The notes below the pieces were generated by a model that was given only the letters and a program-made list of their open reading frames with translations, had not been told where the DNA came from and ran no database searches. A stretch of 64,000 nt of DNA from Sulfuritalea sp. (GTDB taxonomy: Bacteria > Pseudomonadota > Gammaproteobacteria > Burkholderiales > Rhodocyclaceae). The translations under genes were made by a program, and so were the position numbers. The stretch spans positions 124,001 to 188,000 of the forward strand of contig JADJQA010000005.1 in the NCBI GenBank assembly GCA_016712985.1, given 5' to 3'. Shown here piece by piece: positions 48,276 through 58,141 of the stretch (within the stretch, counting starts at the first letter, position 1; each line of letters begins with the position of its first letter).

Positions 48276-49795
48276 ATGACCACCATTCGCCAGGACGATT
48301 TCATCCAGTCCATCGCCGACGCCTTCCAGTTCATCAGCTACTACCATCCGCTCGACTACATCACTGCTCTCGGCGCCGCCTATGAGCGCGAGGAATCCCC
48401 CGCCGCGAAGGACGCCATAGCCCAGATCCTCACCAACAGCCGCATGTCGGCCGAAGGCCACCGGCCCATCTGTCAGGACACCGGGATAGCGCTGGTCTTC
48501 CTCAAGGTCGGCATGCAGGTGCAGTGGGACGCCACGCTCTCGGTGCAGGAAATGGTCGATGAAGGCGTGCGCCGCGCCTACGGCAACGTCGACAATCCCC
48601 TGCGCGCCTCGGTGCTGGCCGACCCGGCCGGCACGCGCAAGAACACCAAGGACAACACGCCGGCGGTGGTGCACTACGAGATCGTGCCCGGCGACCACGT
48701 CGAGGTCATCTGCGCCGCCAAGGGCGGCGGTTCGGAAGCCAAGGCCAAGTTCGCCATGCTGAATCCCTCCGACGACCTGGTCGAATGGATACTCAAGACA
48801 GTGCCGACGATGGGCGCCGGCTGGTGTCCGCCAGGGATCCTGGGAGTCGGCATCGGCGGCACGCCGGAAAAGGCCATGCTGCTGGCCAAGGAAGCCATCA
48901 TGGCCCCGGTGGACATCCAGGAATTGAAAGCTCGCGGAGCAAAAACCCGCGCAGAAGAGTTGCGTCTCGAACTCTACGAAAAGATCAATGCCCTGGGCAT
49001 CGGTGCGCAGGGTCTCGGCGGCCTGACCACGGTGCTCGATGTCAAGGTGCTGGACTACCCGACGCATGCCGCCAACCTGCCGGTGGCGCTGATCCCCAAC
49101 TGCGCCGCGACGCGCCACATCCATTTCGAACTCGACGGCTTCGGCCCTGCGCACTTGCAGCCGCCCAGCCTCGAAGACTGGCCCAAGGTAACCTGGCAGG
49201 CCGACGCGGCGACTGCCACGCGCGTCGACCTGAACAGCCTTACAAAAGCGCAGGTAGCGGCCTGGAGGCCCGGCCAGAAGCTGCTGCTCAACGGCAAGAT
49301 GCTCACCGGCCGCGACGCCGCCCACAAGCGCATCGCCGACATGCTGGGCAAGGGCGAAAACTGCCGGTCGATTTCACCAATCGCGTCATCTACTACGTCG
49401 GCCCGGTGGATCCGGTACGGGACGAAGTGGTGGGCCCGGCGGGACCGACCACCGGCACGCGAATGGACAAGTTCACCCGGATGATGCTGGAACAGACCGG
49501 CCTGATCTCGATGATCGGCAAGTCCGAGCGTGGCCCGGCGGCGATCGAGGCGATCAAGGACAACAAGTCGGCCTACCTGATGGCTGTCGGTGGCGCCGCC
49601 TACCTGGTCGCCAAAGCGATCAAATCGGCCAAGGTGGTGGGCTTCGCCGACCTCGGCATGGAAGCCATCTACGAATTCGACGTCAAGGACATGCCGGTCA
49701 CCGTCGCCGTCGATTCGCTGGGCACGTCGGTGCACATCACCGGGCCGAAGGAATGGCAGGCGAAGATCGGCAAGGTTTCCGTAAAGGTTGCTTGA
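48276..49795 (+). CDS. Class I fumarase ([4Fe-4S]), one apparent frameshift
   Basis: Interconverts fumarate and malate. The alpha-region segment includes RPICQDTGIALVFLKVG, the FeS/cysteine part KGGGSEAKAKFAMLNPSDD and PPGILGVGIGGTPEKAML. The beta-region resumes after a break at about 49361, where adding one A to AAAA converts the frame into LPVDFTNRVIYYVGPVDPVRDEVVGPAGPTT. Corrected length is 506 residues, normal for FumA/FumB-type enzymes. The conserved cysteines needed for the cluster are in the readable parts. Break in a short A run suggests a consensus error. Coupled to metY, which starts one base after its stop. Confidence 0.9.
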
Positions 49796-49796
49796 A

Positions 49797-51068
49797 ATGA
49801 GAATTGAAACCATCGCCGTGCATGGCGGCTACAGTCCCGATCCGACCACCAAGGCGGTGGCGGTGCCGATCTACCAGACCAGCTCCTACGCCTTCGACGA
49901 CACCCAGCACGGCGCCGACCTGTTCGACCTGAAGGTCGCCGGCAACATCTACACGCGCATCATGAACCCGACCACCGACGTGCTGGAAAAGCGCATGGCG
50001 GAACTCGAAGGCGGCATCGCGGCGTTGGGTGTGGCATCCGGAATGGCGGCGATCACCTACGCCATCCAGACCATCGCCGAAGCCGGCGACAACATCGTCT
50101 CGGCCGGCACGCTATATGGGGGCAGCTACAACCTGTTCGCCCATACCCTGCCGCAATACGGCATCGAAGTCCGCTTCGCCGACTACCGCAACCCCGAATC
50201 CTTCCGCGCCCTGATTGACGGCAGCACCAAGGCGGTATTCTGCGAATCGATCGGCAATCCCCTCGGCAACGTCGTCGACCTCGCCGCGCTGGCCAGGGTC
50301 GCCCATGAAGCCGGCGTGCCGCTGATCGTGGACAACACGGTACCGACGCCTTACCTGTGCCGCCCTTTCGAGCACGGCGCAGACATCGTGTTGCACGCCC
50401 TGACCAAGTACCTCGGTGGGCATGGCAACAGCATTGGTGGCGTCATAGTCGATTCCGGAAAATTTCCCTGGGCGCAGCACAAAGCGCGCTTCAAGCGCCT
50501 CAACGAACCGGACGTTTCCTATCATGGCGTGGTCTACACCGAGGCCCTCGGCCCCGCGGCCTACATCGGCCGCGCCCGCGTCGTGCCGCTACGCAACACC
50601 GGCGCGGCAATCTCGCCTTTCAATTCCTTCCTGATCCTGCAGGGCATCGAAACCCTGGCGCTACGCATGGACCGGATCTGCAAGAACACGCTGGCGGTGG
50701 CAAACTACCTCAAAGGTCATACCAAGGTGAAGTGGGTCAATTACGCCGGCCTGCCCGACCACGTCGATCATGTCCTGATCCAGAAATACATGGGCGGCCG
50801 CGCCTCGGGCATCCTGTCGTTCGGCGTTGGCGGCGGCATGGCCGGCGGCGGGCGTTTCCAGGACGCCTTGAAGCTGGTCACCCGCCTGGTGAACATCGGC
50901 GATGCCAAGAGTCTGGCCTGCCACCCGGCCAGCACCACGCATCGCCAGCTTGGCCCCGAGGAGATGAAGAAGGCCGGTGTATCCGAAGACATGGTGCGAC
51001 TGTCGATCGGCATCGAGCACGTCGACGACATCAAGGCCGACCTGGAGCAGGCGCTGGCGGCCGTGTAG
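49797..51068 (+). CDS. metY: O-acetylhomoserine sulfhydrylase / aminocarboxypropyltransferase
   Basis: PLP enzyme making homocysteine (or methionine) from O-acetylhomoserine and sulfide (or methanethiol). The 423-residue protein has ETIAVHGGYSPD at the start, the aromatic-rich YQTSSYAFDD, GGSYNLF phosphate loop and the PLP lysine Lys204 in HALTKYLGGHG. Length and the loops fit MetY rather than MetB/MetC. It starts one base after fumarase; the ATG at 49797 was preferred over an ATG 9 bases upstream that would overlap fumarase. The functional link with fumarase is unclear. Confidence 0.92.
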   Translation: MRIETIAVHGGYSPDPTTKAVAVPIYQTSSYAFDDTQHGADLFDLKVAGNIYTRIMNPTTDVLEKRMAELEGGIAALGVASGMAAITYAIQTIAEAGDNIVSAGTLYGGSYNLFAHTLPQYGIEVRFADYRNPESFRALIDGSTKAVFCESIGNPLGNVVDLAALARVAHEAGVPLIVDNTVPTPYLCRPFEHGADIVLHALTKYLGGHGNSIGGVIVDSGKFPWAQHKARFKRLNEPDVSYHGVVYTEALGPAAYIGRARVVPLRNTGAAISPFNSFLILQGIETLALRMDRICKNTLAVANYLKGHTKVKWVNYAGLPDHVDHVLIQKYMGGRASGILSFGVGGGMAGGGRFQDALKLVTRLVNIGDAKSLACHPASTTHRQLGPEEMKKAGVSEDMVRLSIGIEHVDDIKADLEQALAAV

Positions 51069-51085
51069 CGCCGGGTCCGGGATTG

Positions 51086-51415
51086 CTACGCGCCCAGCAG
51101 TCGACGAGCCAGCAGGGTTTGCATGTCTCGCCGACCATCGACAACCAGGTAGATGTAGACACGTATCCCGACCGTGCGATAGATCAGGCGATACGGCTTG
51201 AAGAAGACCTGCCTGTAGTCCCGGATGCCGAGTGCCAGGAGTTCCTTTGGAAACGAGCCCCTTTCGGGAAACGAACACAGGCTGGCAATCGACTTCTCGA
51301 TCCGGTCGAGCACATGCCTTGCGGCGGACTGCGAGTGATGTCCGGAGATGTAGTCGAAGAGTTCCTCGAGGTCGCGCTCGGCGTCCCCGGTCAACAACAC
51401 CTCATAACGCTGCAT
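51086..51415 (-). CDS. ParE/RelE-family toxin
   Basis: The 109-residue protein has the family fold: YEVLLTGDAERDLEELFDYI, HVLDRIEKSIASLCSFPERG and KPYRLIYRTVGIRVYIYLVVDGRRDMQTLLARRLL. ParE members poison DNA gyrase; RelE members cleave mRNA. The sequence better resembles ParE (FDYISGHHSQSAARHVLDRI). Its ATG shares one base with the antitoxin stop (TGATG), the classic coupling. It converges on metY with 17 bases between stops. Confidence 0.88.
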   Translation of the reverse strand: MQRYEVLLTGDAERDLEELFDYISGHHSQSAARHVLDRIEKSIASLCSFPERGSFPKELLALGIRDYRQVFFKPYRLIYRTVGIRVYIYLVVDGRRDMQTLLARRLLGA

Positions 51416-51690
51416 CAGGCTGCGGCCTTCTTCTCGCGCAGACGCTTGATGACCGTTGCAGCAGGCGTGACGCGGCCCGCTTCGATCTGCCGGTTGCCGA
51501 GGGCGAGGATCTTGAGGAGGGCCATGGTCTCCTGGGTTTCCTCATACGACGCGATGTCCTGGATCACGGCCGTGGCCTCGCCATTCTGGGTAATTACCAT
51601 CGGTTCTCGCTGCGCGGCAAGTTGCCGGACGATTTCCGCCGCATTGGCCTTGAAATAGCTGATGGGTTTGATCTGACTGGAAAGCTTCAT
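51415..51690 (-). CDS. Phd/YefM-family antitoxin
   Basis: The 91-residue protein begins MKLSSQIKPISYFKANAAEI and continues with QREPMVITQNGEATAVIQDIASYEETQETMALLKIL, the standard Phd/YefM pattern. The N-terminal part binds DNA; the C-terminal helix neutralises the toxin. The ATG at 51690 was chosen because it gives the normal family start, five residues inside the longest frame. It is autoregulated in known systems, and a perfect palindrome lies 27 bases upstream. Confidence 0.9.
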   Translation of the reverse strand: MKLSSQIKPISYFKANAAEIVRQLAAQREPMVITQNGEATAVIQDIASYEETQETMALLKILALGNRQIEAGRVTPAATVIKRLREKKAAA

Positions 51691-51716
51691 GCCCGGCACC
51701 CCCAAAACAAGTTCGA

Positions 51717-51753
51717 TAGGACCGAATATAGACTCTATTCGGTCCTACTGCAA
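51717..51753 (-). promoter_or_regulatory. Toxin-antitoxin promoter with perfect palindromic operator
   Basis: A perfect inverted repeat TAGGACCGAATA / TATTCGGTCCTA (7-base spacer) occupies 51717-51747. On the minus strand TTGCAG (51748-51753) and TATATT (51725-51730) are spaced by exactly 17 bases, giving a sigma-70-like promoter. The palindrome covers the spacer and -10, so antitoxin binding would block RNA polymerase. This is typical autoregulation for Phd-type modules. Confidence 0.82.
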
Positions 51754-51794
51754 TCCAACGAGTTTCGCCGCTGGACGACTCCGGCTTTGCAGGC

Positions 51795-53436
51795 TCAGGT
51801 AATCACCGTCGGCTTGTCGCGCCCGGTGCGCTGCTTGAGTTGCGACAGTTCATCCGCAATGCCGATCAACTCGCCCAGGGCATCTTGCGCATCCATCCGA
51901 TGGCGCGCGGGATCGGCCTCGAAGGCTTCCAGGTAGATCCGCACCGTGGCGCCTTCGGTGCCCGTGCCGGAAAGGCGGAAGACGATCCGCGAGCCGTCCT
52001 CGAAGCCGATACGCAGGCCCTGTCCGGTGGCGAGGCTGCCGTCGATCGGGTCGGTGTAGCTGAAGTCGTCGCAGAATTTCACGCGGTAGTGGCCGAAGCT
52101 GCGACCGGGCAGCGCGGCAAACTGGCCCGTCACGTGCGCCATCAGTTCGGCCGCGACAGCGGAAGGCAGGGCCTCGTAATCGTGGCGCGAATAGACATTG
52201 CGGCCGAATTCCGACCAGTGGCGATGGACGATTTCTTCCACCGACAGGCGGCGTTTGGCGAGGATGTTGAGCCAGAACAGTACCGCCCACAGGCCGTCCT
52301 TTTCACGCACGTGGCTGGAGCCGGTGCCGAAGCTTTCCTCGCCGCACAGGGTGACCTTGCCGGCGTCCATCAGGTTGCCGAAGAACTTCCAGCCAGTCGG
52401 CGTTTCGTAGCAGGGCACGCCGAGCTTGTGCGCGACACGATCGGCGGCGGCGCTGGTCGGCATCGAGCGCGCGATGCCGGCGAGTCCCTTGGCATAGCCG
52501 GGAGCCAGCGTGGCATTGTCGGCAATCACGGCAAGGCTGTCGGAAGGATTGACGAAGAAATGCCGGCCGAGAATCATGTTGCGGTCGCCGTCGCCGTCCG
52601 AGGCCGCGCCGAAGTCCGGCGCCGCGGACTTGTCGGCGTGGTACATGATCGCCACCAACTGGTCGGCATAGGTGAGGTTCGGATCGGGGTGGCCGTTGCC
52701 GAAATCGGGCAGCGGCACGCCGTTGATCACGGCGCCCGCCGGGGCGCCCAGCCGCCGCTCGAGAATTTCTTTGGCATAGGGGCCGGTAACCGCGTGCATG
52801 GCGTCGAAACACAGGCGAAAGCCGCTGCCGATCAGGGCGCGAATTGCCGCGAAATCGAATAGCGACTCCATCAGATCGGCATAGTCGGCAACCGGATCGA
52901 TCACTTCGACGCGCATCTGGCCGAGAGTGCAGACGCCCAACTGGTCCAGGGCGACATCGGTTCCATCGGCGATCCGGTAGCTGGTCAGGGCGCGGCTCGC
53001 GGCGAAGATCGCATCGGTGATCTTCTCGGGCGCCGGCCCGCCATTGCCGATATTGTACTTGATGCCGAAATCGCCATCCGGCCCGCCGGGGTTATGGCTG
53101 GCCGAAAGAATCAGGCCACCGAAGGTGCCGTACTTGCGGATCACGCACGACGCCGCAGGAGTGGACAGGATGCCGCCCTGCCCCACCAGCGCCTTGCCGA
53201 AGCCGTTGGCCGCCGCCATCCTGAGGATGACCTGGATCGCCTCCCGGTTGTAGAAGCGCCCGTCGCCCCCCACCACCAGCGTGCTGCCGGGAGGCGCGGC
53301 GATGGTGTCGAAAACCGGACTGGACGAAATTCTCCAGGTAGTTGGGCGTCTGGAAGGCGGTGACCTTCTTGCGCAAGCCCGAGGTGCCGGGCTTTTGATC
53401 GTTGAACGGGCTTGTGGTAACAGTGCGGGTGTTCAT
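51795..53436 (-). CDS. pgm: Phosphoglucomutase (alpha-D-glucose phosphate-specific), one apparent frameshift
   Basis: Interconverts glucose 1- and 6-phosphate, toward glycogen or exopolysaccharide. The first part reads NTRTVTTSPFNDQKPGTSGLRKKV (the conserved KPGTSGLR loop). It then breaks at about 53315, where one extra C on the plus strand (AAAACCGG) must be removed to continue VFDTIAAPPGSTLVVGGDGRF. The rest has the phosphoserine loop SASHNPGG, the metal loop DGDGDRN and the sugar loop GEESFG. Corrected length is 546 residues, normal for Pgm. All catalytic parts are present, suggesting a consensus error rather than decay. Confidence 0.9.
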
Positions 53437-53488
53437 GGGGCTCCCCTTGCGGACTCGTTAAGAATAGCAAGAGTCTATACCGCAAACC

Positions 53489-53506
53489 GCCCCTTGCAGA
53501 AGGGGC
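53489..53506. terminator. Short hairpin between pgm and flavoprotein gene
   Basis: A GCCCCTT-GCAG-AAGGGGC hairpin with a 7-bp perfect stem sits in the gap between pgm and the flavoprotein operon. It lacks a clear T run, so it may only weakly terminate the flavoprotein transcript, or it may lie in the pgm leader. Confidence 0.4.
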
Positions 53507-53578
53507 ATTCATCCGGCTACATTCTCTTCCCGGATGATGTGCCTTGACGCGGCCCGTCGCCAGGGCGGACGGCAGCCC

Positions 53579-54790
53579 CTACAGCCAGCGTTGCATCGAA
53601 TAGCCGCCGACAAGCGGACGCTGTAGCGCCGCACGGGCAATCTGCCGGCCCCATTTGAATTCCTTGAACAGCACGATGAAGCGCCACATGTCGCGCAACA
53701 CCTTGCCGCGATCGCGCCAACCGAGAGCCATCAGCGCGTCCGGGAAGTCCGCCTCGTGCGGCTTGTCGAAGGCGATCTTCAACGGATTCCACTGGTCCGT
53801 GCAGCGGCGCACCTCGGAGGCGATCATCTTGCGGTAGATCTCCTGCGCCGGCCGGTTGCGCCGCCGGGCTTCGACCACCGCCTCGCCGGATATGGCTCCG
53901 GAATGCAGCGCGCAGCTCATGCCCTCGCCGATCATGTTGAGAAAACCGGCGGCCTGCCCGGTGACCAGCACGTTGCCCTTGCCGAAGACGTAGCGATTGA
54001 TCAGCGAGGGCCCGAAATTCTCGGCGCAGCCTTCGTCATCCTCGCCGGCCGGTTGCAGGCGCACGCCGTGCCTGTCTTCGAGGTACTGCTGCACCACCGC
54101 GTGCTTCCTGGCGAAATTGTCGCCGCGCTTGAAGCCCACACCGACGATCTGCCGGCCGTCGCGCGCGTGGCTCCAGGTGTAGTGGCCGAGGCCGGGGTGG
54201 AACCAGAAATGGAAATACTCGGGACTCAGCGGGCAGTCGATGATGTCGTGGAATTTCTGGCCGACGAAAAACCACGGAATCTGCTTCGGGTAGTCGGGAT
54301 AGGTCGCGCGGGTCACCAGCGAGCTGGGACCGTCGGCGCCAATCACCTGGCGCGCGCGATACTCGACCGGCTCGCCGTTCTGCCTGGCATGAACTAGTAC
54401 ATGATCGTCCCTGTCGTCCAGTCCGGCGAACGAGGTCTGGTCGTGCACCTCGGCGCCGCTGCGCTGGATCGCCCAGTGATCGGAGTACTTGCGGTGCAGA
54501 TGCGGCGTGGTGCCGCCGAAAAAGTCCATTGGCATGGAGACCATGCTCGGGAAATGGAAGGTCACGCCGCGACAGGAGGTCGGCTCGTGAAGGGCTTCGC
54601 GTGGCAGCGGGCCGAAATTCTCCAACAGGAAGCGATGCCCGCGCGGCGAAAGGATGCCGCTGCAGATCTTGTGGCGCGGCAATTCCTTGCGTTCGAGCAC
54701 AATGGTCTCCAGCCCGGCATCGACCAGCCGCTTGGCGGCGGCGGCCGCAGCCAGGCTGGCGCCGACGATCACGACATCAACCGAACGCAT
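53579..54790 (-). CDS. Geranylgeranyl-reductase-family FAD oxidoreductase
   Basis: The 403-residue flavoprotein has the FAD-binding Rossmann fingerprint DVVIVGASLAAAAAAKRLVDAGL, the downstream ADGPSSLVTRATYP segment and the third FAD contact NVLVTGQAAGFLNMIGEGMSCALHSGA. The KICSGILSPRG region carries a Cys as in GGR/FixC relatives. Family members reduce isoprenoid double bonds or pass electrons to quinones. It lies 18 bases after the Fe-S gene, making a third cistron of an apparent redox operon. The ATG at 54790 is preferred to the adjacent TTG. Substrate unknown. Confidence 0.82.
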   Translation of the reverse strand: MRSVDVVIVGASLAAAAAAKRLVDAGLETIVLERKELPRHKICSGILSPRGHRFLLENFGPLPREALHEPTSCRGVTFHFPSMVSMPMDFFGGTTPHLHRKYSDHWAIQRSGAEVHDQTSFAGLDDRDDHVLVHARQNGEPVEYRARQVIGADGPSSLVTRATYPDYPKQIPWFFVGQKFHDIIDCPLSPEYFHFWFHPGLGHYTWSHARDGRQIVGVGFKRGDNFARKHAVVQQYLEDRHGVRLQPAGEDDEGCAENFGPSLINRYVFGKGNVLVTGQAAGFLNMIGEGMSCALHSGAISGEAVVEARRRNRPAQEIYRKMIASEVRRCTDQWNPLKIAFDKPHEADFPDALMALGWRDRGKVLRDMWRFIVLFKEFKWGRQIARAALQRPLVGGYSMQRWL

Positions 54791-54808
54791 CAAGGGCTTC
54801 CTTGTTCA

Positions 54809-55804
54809 TCATTTCAAGCTCCCTGCCAGATCGGCAATGTGCAGCACGGGCAAGTCGCTGACGCGCTCGAAGGCGGCGCGATCGGCGAGCGTCTCGACCA
54901 CGATACGGGTCGCCTTGCTCCCTTGCAGAATCCAATTGGCTTGGCCAGGATCGTCGCCGGGTACCAGCCCCAGCCTCTGCGACAGGCTTTGCGCCACGGC
55001 GGGAATCGCGATGCGCTGCAAGTCAAGGCTTAGGGTGCAGCCGGTTTCGATCTGCAAGCGATTGTAGTAGGCCACCATGCGTTCATGGTCGGCATGGTAC
55101 GCGCGTGGTTCGATCACATACAGGTCCGACGCGCCGAGCTTGCCGCGCAGCGCGGTTCGACTGCTCAGGGCCGCCCCCAGGCCCATCCGTTGCGAGCCCG
55201 GCAGCCAGCGGCGCAACTGGCGCAGCAGCAGGCCATCCTCGGCGACGATGCTGTGGCCACGCAGCGACGCGAGAAACCCCTGAAGTCGAGCCTGCGGAAT
55301 CTCGACGCCGGCTTCGAGTGCCAGCGAAATGTCGGCGCCATCATCCTCGACCACTGTAAGGCCGAGCAGGGCCTGCACGCGCGCCAGCAACGCAGGGGCG
55401 GTGCGCAAGTCGGAACCCGGCAACAGCACCGGGGCGCTGCGCGACACCGCCGAGCCGGCGATGATGTCGCGGCGCAGCCTGGTGCGCAGATCGTCGAGCA
55501 CGGCGGGGCGCGACGGCGCCGCTGAGCTTGCCAACTGTCTCCGCAGATTCATGATCATGCCGGACAGGTCGATGCGCTCCGGGCAAACCGGATCGCAGGC
55601 GCCGCACAAGGAACAGGCATCGAGCGGCGCGGCCAGCGCGGAGGCTGTCGCACCGCACTGCAGGGCCTTGGCCAGCCCCTCCGGAGTGAAGCTCGGATCG
55701 TGCCTGTCGCGCCACATCGGGCACACCAGAAAACATAGACTGCATCCGCTGCAGTCCGAGTAATCGCGGCGCGCTGCCGGGGCTTTGGCGAACAATCCGA
55801 ACAT
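54809..55804 (-). CDS. Two-cluster 4Fe-4S protein (GlpC/LutA-like N-terminus)
   Basis: The 331-residue protein opens with two CxxCxxCxxxCP motifs: Cys18, 21, 24, 28 and Cys64, 67, 70, 74, so it should hold two [4Fe-4S] clusters. GlpC, GlcF and LutA share this layout but also have CCG-type cysteine domains; here the remaining part is nearly cysteine-free, so that domain is absent or replaced. It shares one base with the FAD-oxidase stop (TGATG), so it is probably that enzyme's electron-transfer partner. Function is inferred from context only. Confidence 0.78.
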   Translation of the reverse strand: MFGLFAKAPAARRDYSDCSGCSLCFLVCPMWRDRHDPSFTPEGLAKALQCGATASALAAPLDACSLCGACDPVCPERIDLSGMIMNLRRQLASSAAPSRPAVLDDLRTRLRRDIIAGSAVSRSAPVLLPGSDLRTAPALLARVQALLGLTVVEDDGADISLALEAGVEIPQARLQGFLASLRGHSIVAEDGLLLRQLRRWLPGSQRMGLGAALSSRTALRGKLGASDLYVIEPRAYHADHERMVAYYNRLQIETGCTLSLDLQRIAIPAVAQSLSQRLGLVPGDDPGQANWILQGSKATRIVVETLADRAAFERVSDLPVLHIADLAGSLK

Positions 55805-57362
55805 CAGAAGATCACGTCGCGGTTGAGGATCATCGCCGGATCGGCGCGACGCTTCATGGCCAGATGGCGGTCCACCAGCGCGTCGCCGAAGACGCGCCGG
55901 ATATAGCCCTTCATCATGCCGCCGAAGCGGTAGTAACTGGCGCCCAGATCGACGCCGATGTCGTAAATTGCGTTCTTGAAGGCCTGGAAATGATCGCGGC
56001 TGTATACAGCGCCTTCGATGATCGGCTCGAATTCACAGCCATACGCCCACTCTTCCGCGGCCGGAGGGATGCAGGACATTTCGTAATGCGGCCGATGGTC
56101 CGCGCGCAGCCTGATGCCGACGCAATACAGCGTGTAATGCGCGAAATGCTTGCGGCACACCGCGTTGCCGCGTTCGACCGCCTCGACAAACGCTCCGCCG
56201 TCGTGGCAAGGTCAGGGATCACCATGTTGCGCGAACCCCAGTGCTTCCAGACTGCGCGCGAGAACACAACGCTGCGATCACGCATGTATCCATCATTGAT
56301 GAACTCGGCACGGTGAAACTCGGGGAATACCTCGCGCTTGCGTCGCAACAGGTACATGGCCTCAGCCAGCTTCCACGGGCGCAGGGCATAGTGGCCGAGC
56401 ATGCAAAGCGCAAAGCCGAACTCGCCATGGCCGCGCAGGCGCGCCTGCCAGTTGCCGCGAAACGCTGCCTCGCGCTGATCCGAATCGAACGCCACCAGCA
56501 GGTTAACCGCGCAATCCATGATGGTCAGGATGCCCGAGTAATCGCTGGCATCGTTCTGGTCGAGCATTTGCAGGTCCTCGATCGCGGTGCGCAGCGAGGA
56601 ATAGTAGTAGTAGTGCATCGAGATCGGCGTGTAGGGTCGCACCCGCAGCGTCGCCTCGGTGATGATGCCGAACTGGCCGTAGCCGAGGATAACGCGCTGG
56701 AACAACTCCGCGTTCTCCCCGTCCGAGCATTCGACGATCTCGCCGGTCGGGGTGACCACCTGCAATGACACGGCCTGATCCGCGCTGCACCCCAGCCGCG
56801 CCGAATTCACGTCGATGCCGCCGACGCCCAACGTGCCGCCGACCGAGGAAGTCAGATTGAGCGGCGCGGATAGATAGTCCAGGTTCTCGCGGCGCAGTTC
56901 CTCGGCCAGGCTGTGCCAGAAAATTCCTGCCTCGGTGCGCACCGTCAGCGCCGTCGCGTCGATGCGCAGCACCCGGCTCATGCCGGCCATGTCGAGCAGG
57001 ACGCCGCCAAAGGCCACCGATTCGCCCTCGGTGGTAAGGCCGCCGCCGCGCACCGTGACCGGCACCCGGTGGGCCTGCGCGGCCTTGAGCAGGACGGCAA
57101 TCTGCTCCGCGTTGCGCGCAAGCACCACGCCGTGTGGCAAGCCGTAGGCCGTGCCACCGGCATCGGTGGCGTACACGCCGCAGGCAACCGCGCCCTCGGC
57201 GAGTTCGACGCCGGCAGCGCGCAATGCCGTGACAAAACCGCCCCAGCCGGCGCCATTCCAGCGCGCGGGATTGGTCTGCTGGCGTTTGATGCCCTGCAAG
57301 GCATCGTGGGCAACGGGGCAAGGGCCGACGGTGCCGGGTTCAACGGAAGGAATTTTCAACAA
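55804..57362 (-). CDS. FAD-binding (PCMH-type) oxidase, one apparent frameshift
   Basis: A FAD_binding_4-type oxidase of about 519 residues after correction. The PP-binding region is VPVTVRGGGLTTEGESVAFGGVLLDMAGMSRVLRI, followed by LNLTSSVGGTLGVGGIDVNSARLGCSADQAVSLQVVTPTGEIVEC, as in cytokinin-dehydrogenase/glycolate-oxidase relatives. The loop has no histidine for covalent FAD. The frame breaks at about 56198; one added base restores FVEAVERGNAVCRKHFA and the C-terminal segment through RDVIF. The start is uncertain: a TTG at 57362 with AGCAGGA ahead is the best choice, since earlier open sequence has no homology. Electrons probably pass to the coupled Fe-S protein. Substrate unknown. Confidence 0.75.
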
Positions 57363-57528
57363 GAAAGTCCTGCTGGATGTCAGCGACGAATAGTACCTCG
57401 GCCCGGAAGCACCATCGCCCCCGTCCCGAGGGATTTCGCCCAATCGACCCGAGCCGCGAAATTGGCACGCCAAATCCCGGTCTCGCGGAACAAGCTTGCC
57501 GATTGGGCCGACGGCAAGCTGAGCAACC

Positions 57529-57864
57529 TCAGACGCGGGCGGTCGCCAGTGGCAGAAACGAAGTCTGCACCGCCGTCGGCAATGCAAGGAATCCGGGATG
57601 CCGATAGAACGCCAGCGCTGATTCGTCCTTGGCGTCAGCCAGAAGGGCACAGGCCGCAATTTCGCAACGCGTCACGCGATACATGGCATCGGCCAGTAGT
57701 GCGGAACCGAGTCCCAGCCTCTTGAAATCGAGATCGACCGCCATGCGCCCCAAGCGCGCTGTTGGCACGGACGGGCAGTGCGGCAGTTTCCTTATGATTG
57801 CAACCGGAAGATCAGGAAGCGGAAGGCTTGCCGATGCCAGCGTGTAGCAGGCTGCACTGCGTTG
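57529..57864 (-). pseudogene. GNAT acetyltransferase relic (TacT-like), N-terminus missing
   Basis: The minus strand reads in one frame CYTLASASLPLPDLPVAI, then RKLPHCPSVPTARLGRMAVD, then GLGSALLADAMYR and AFYRHPGF. This is the C-terminal two thirds of a TacT-type GNAT toxin, including the acetyl-CoA loop (RLGLGS in place of RGQGLG). No start codon or N-terminal part precedes it; the frame runs into the tRNA-Asp terminator. The acetyl-CoA loop glutamine is replaced. It looks like a decayed remnant cut off by the tRNA locus. No DUF1778 antitoxin is nearby. Confidence 0.68.
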
Positions 57865-57894
57865 CCAATTTATGGGCGGATTGATGGGTAGAAC

Positions 57895-57924
57895 AAAAAA
57901 AGCGCCCGGAAAGGCGCTTTTTTG
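57895..57924 (-). terminator. Terminator of tRNA-Asp
   Basis: AAAAAAGCGCC and GGCGCTTTTTT pair around a 6-base loop, with T runs on both sides. It lies 10 bases past the tRNA 3' end and would end the tRNA transcript read leftward. Confidence 0.85.
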
Positions 57925-57933
57925 CTTGGTACC

Positions 57934-58009
57934 TGGCGGAGTGGACGGGACTCGAACCCGCGACCCCGGCGTGACAGGCCGGTATTCTAACCAACTGAAC
58001 TACCACTCC
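57934..58009 (-). tRNA. tRNA-Asp (anticodon GTC)
   Basis: The 76-base minus-strand gene folds as a full cloverleaf. The acceptor stem is GGAGTGG/CCACTCC with discriminator G, and CCA is encoded. The D-loop has AGTTGGTTAGA, the anticodon loop CTGTCAC gives GTC, and the T arm is GGGTTCGAGTCCC. It closely follows the Escherichia coli tRNA-Asp. A terminator follows at 57895. The GNAT relic next to it suggests past insertion or rearrangement at this tRNA. Confidence 0.96.
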
Positions 58010-58141
58010 GCGTTGGAAGGCGCGCATCATGCCACAGGCGACCGGGCCGCGCAACAAGAGACTCGCGTCTGTCGCATGCGCTTGACTTCCTTGCGGCATC
58101 AGGCTGCAATGCCATCCATTCACTCGCGCACACGGAAGCTC

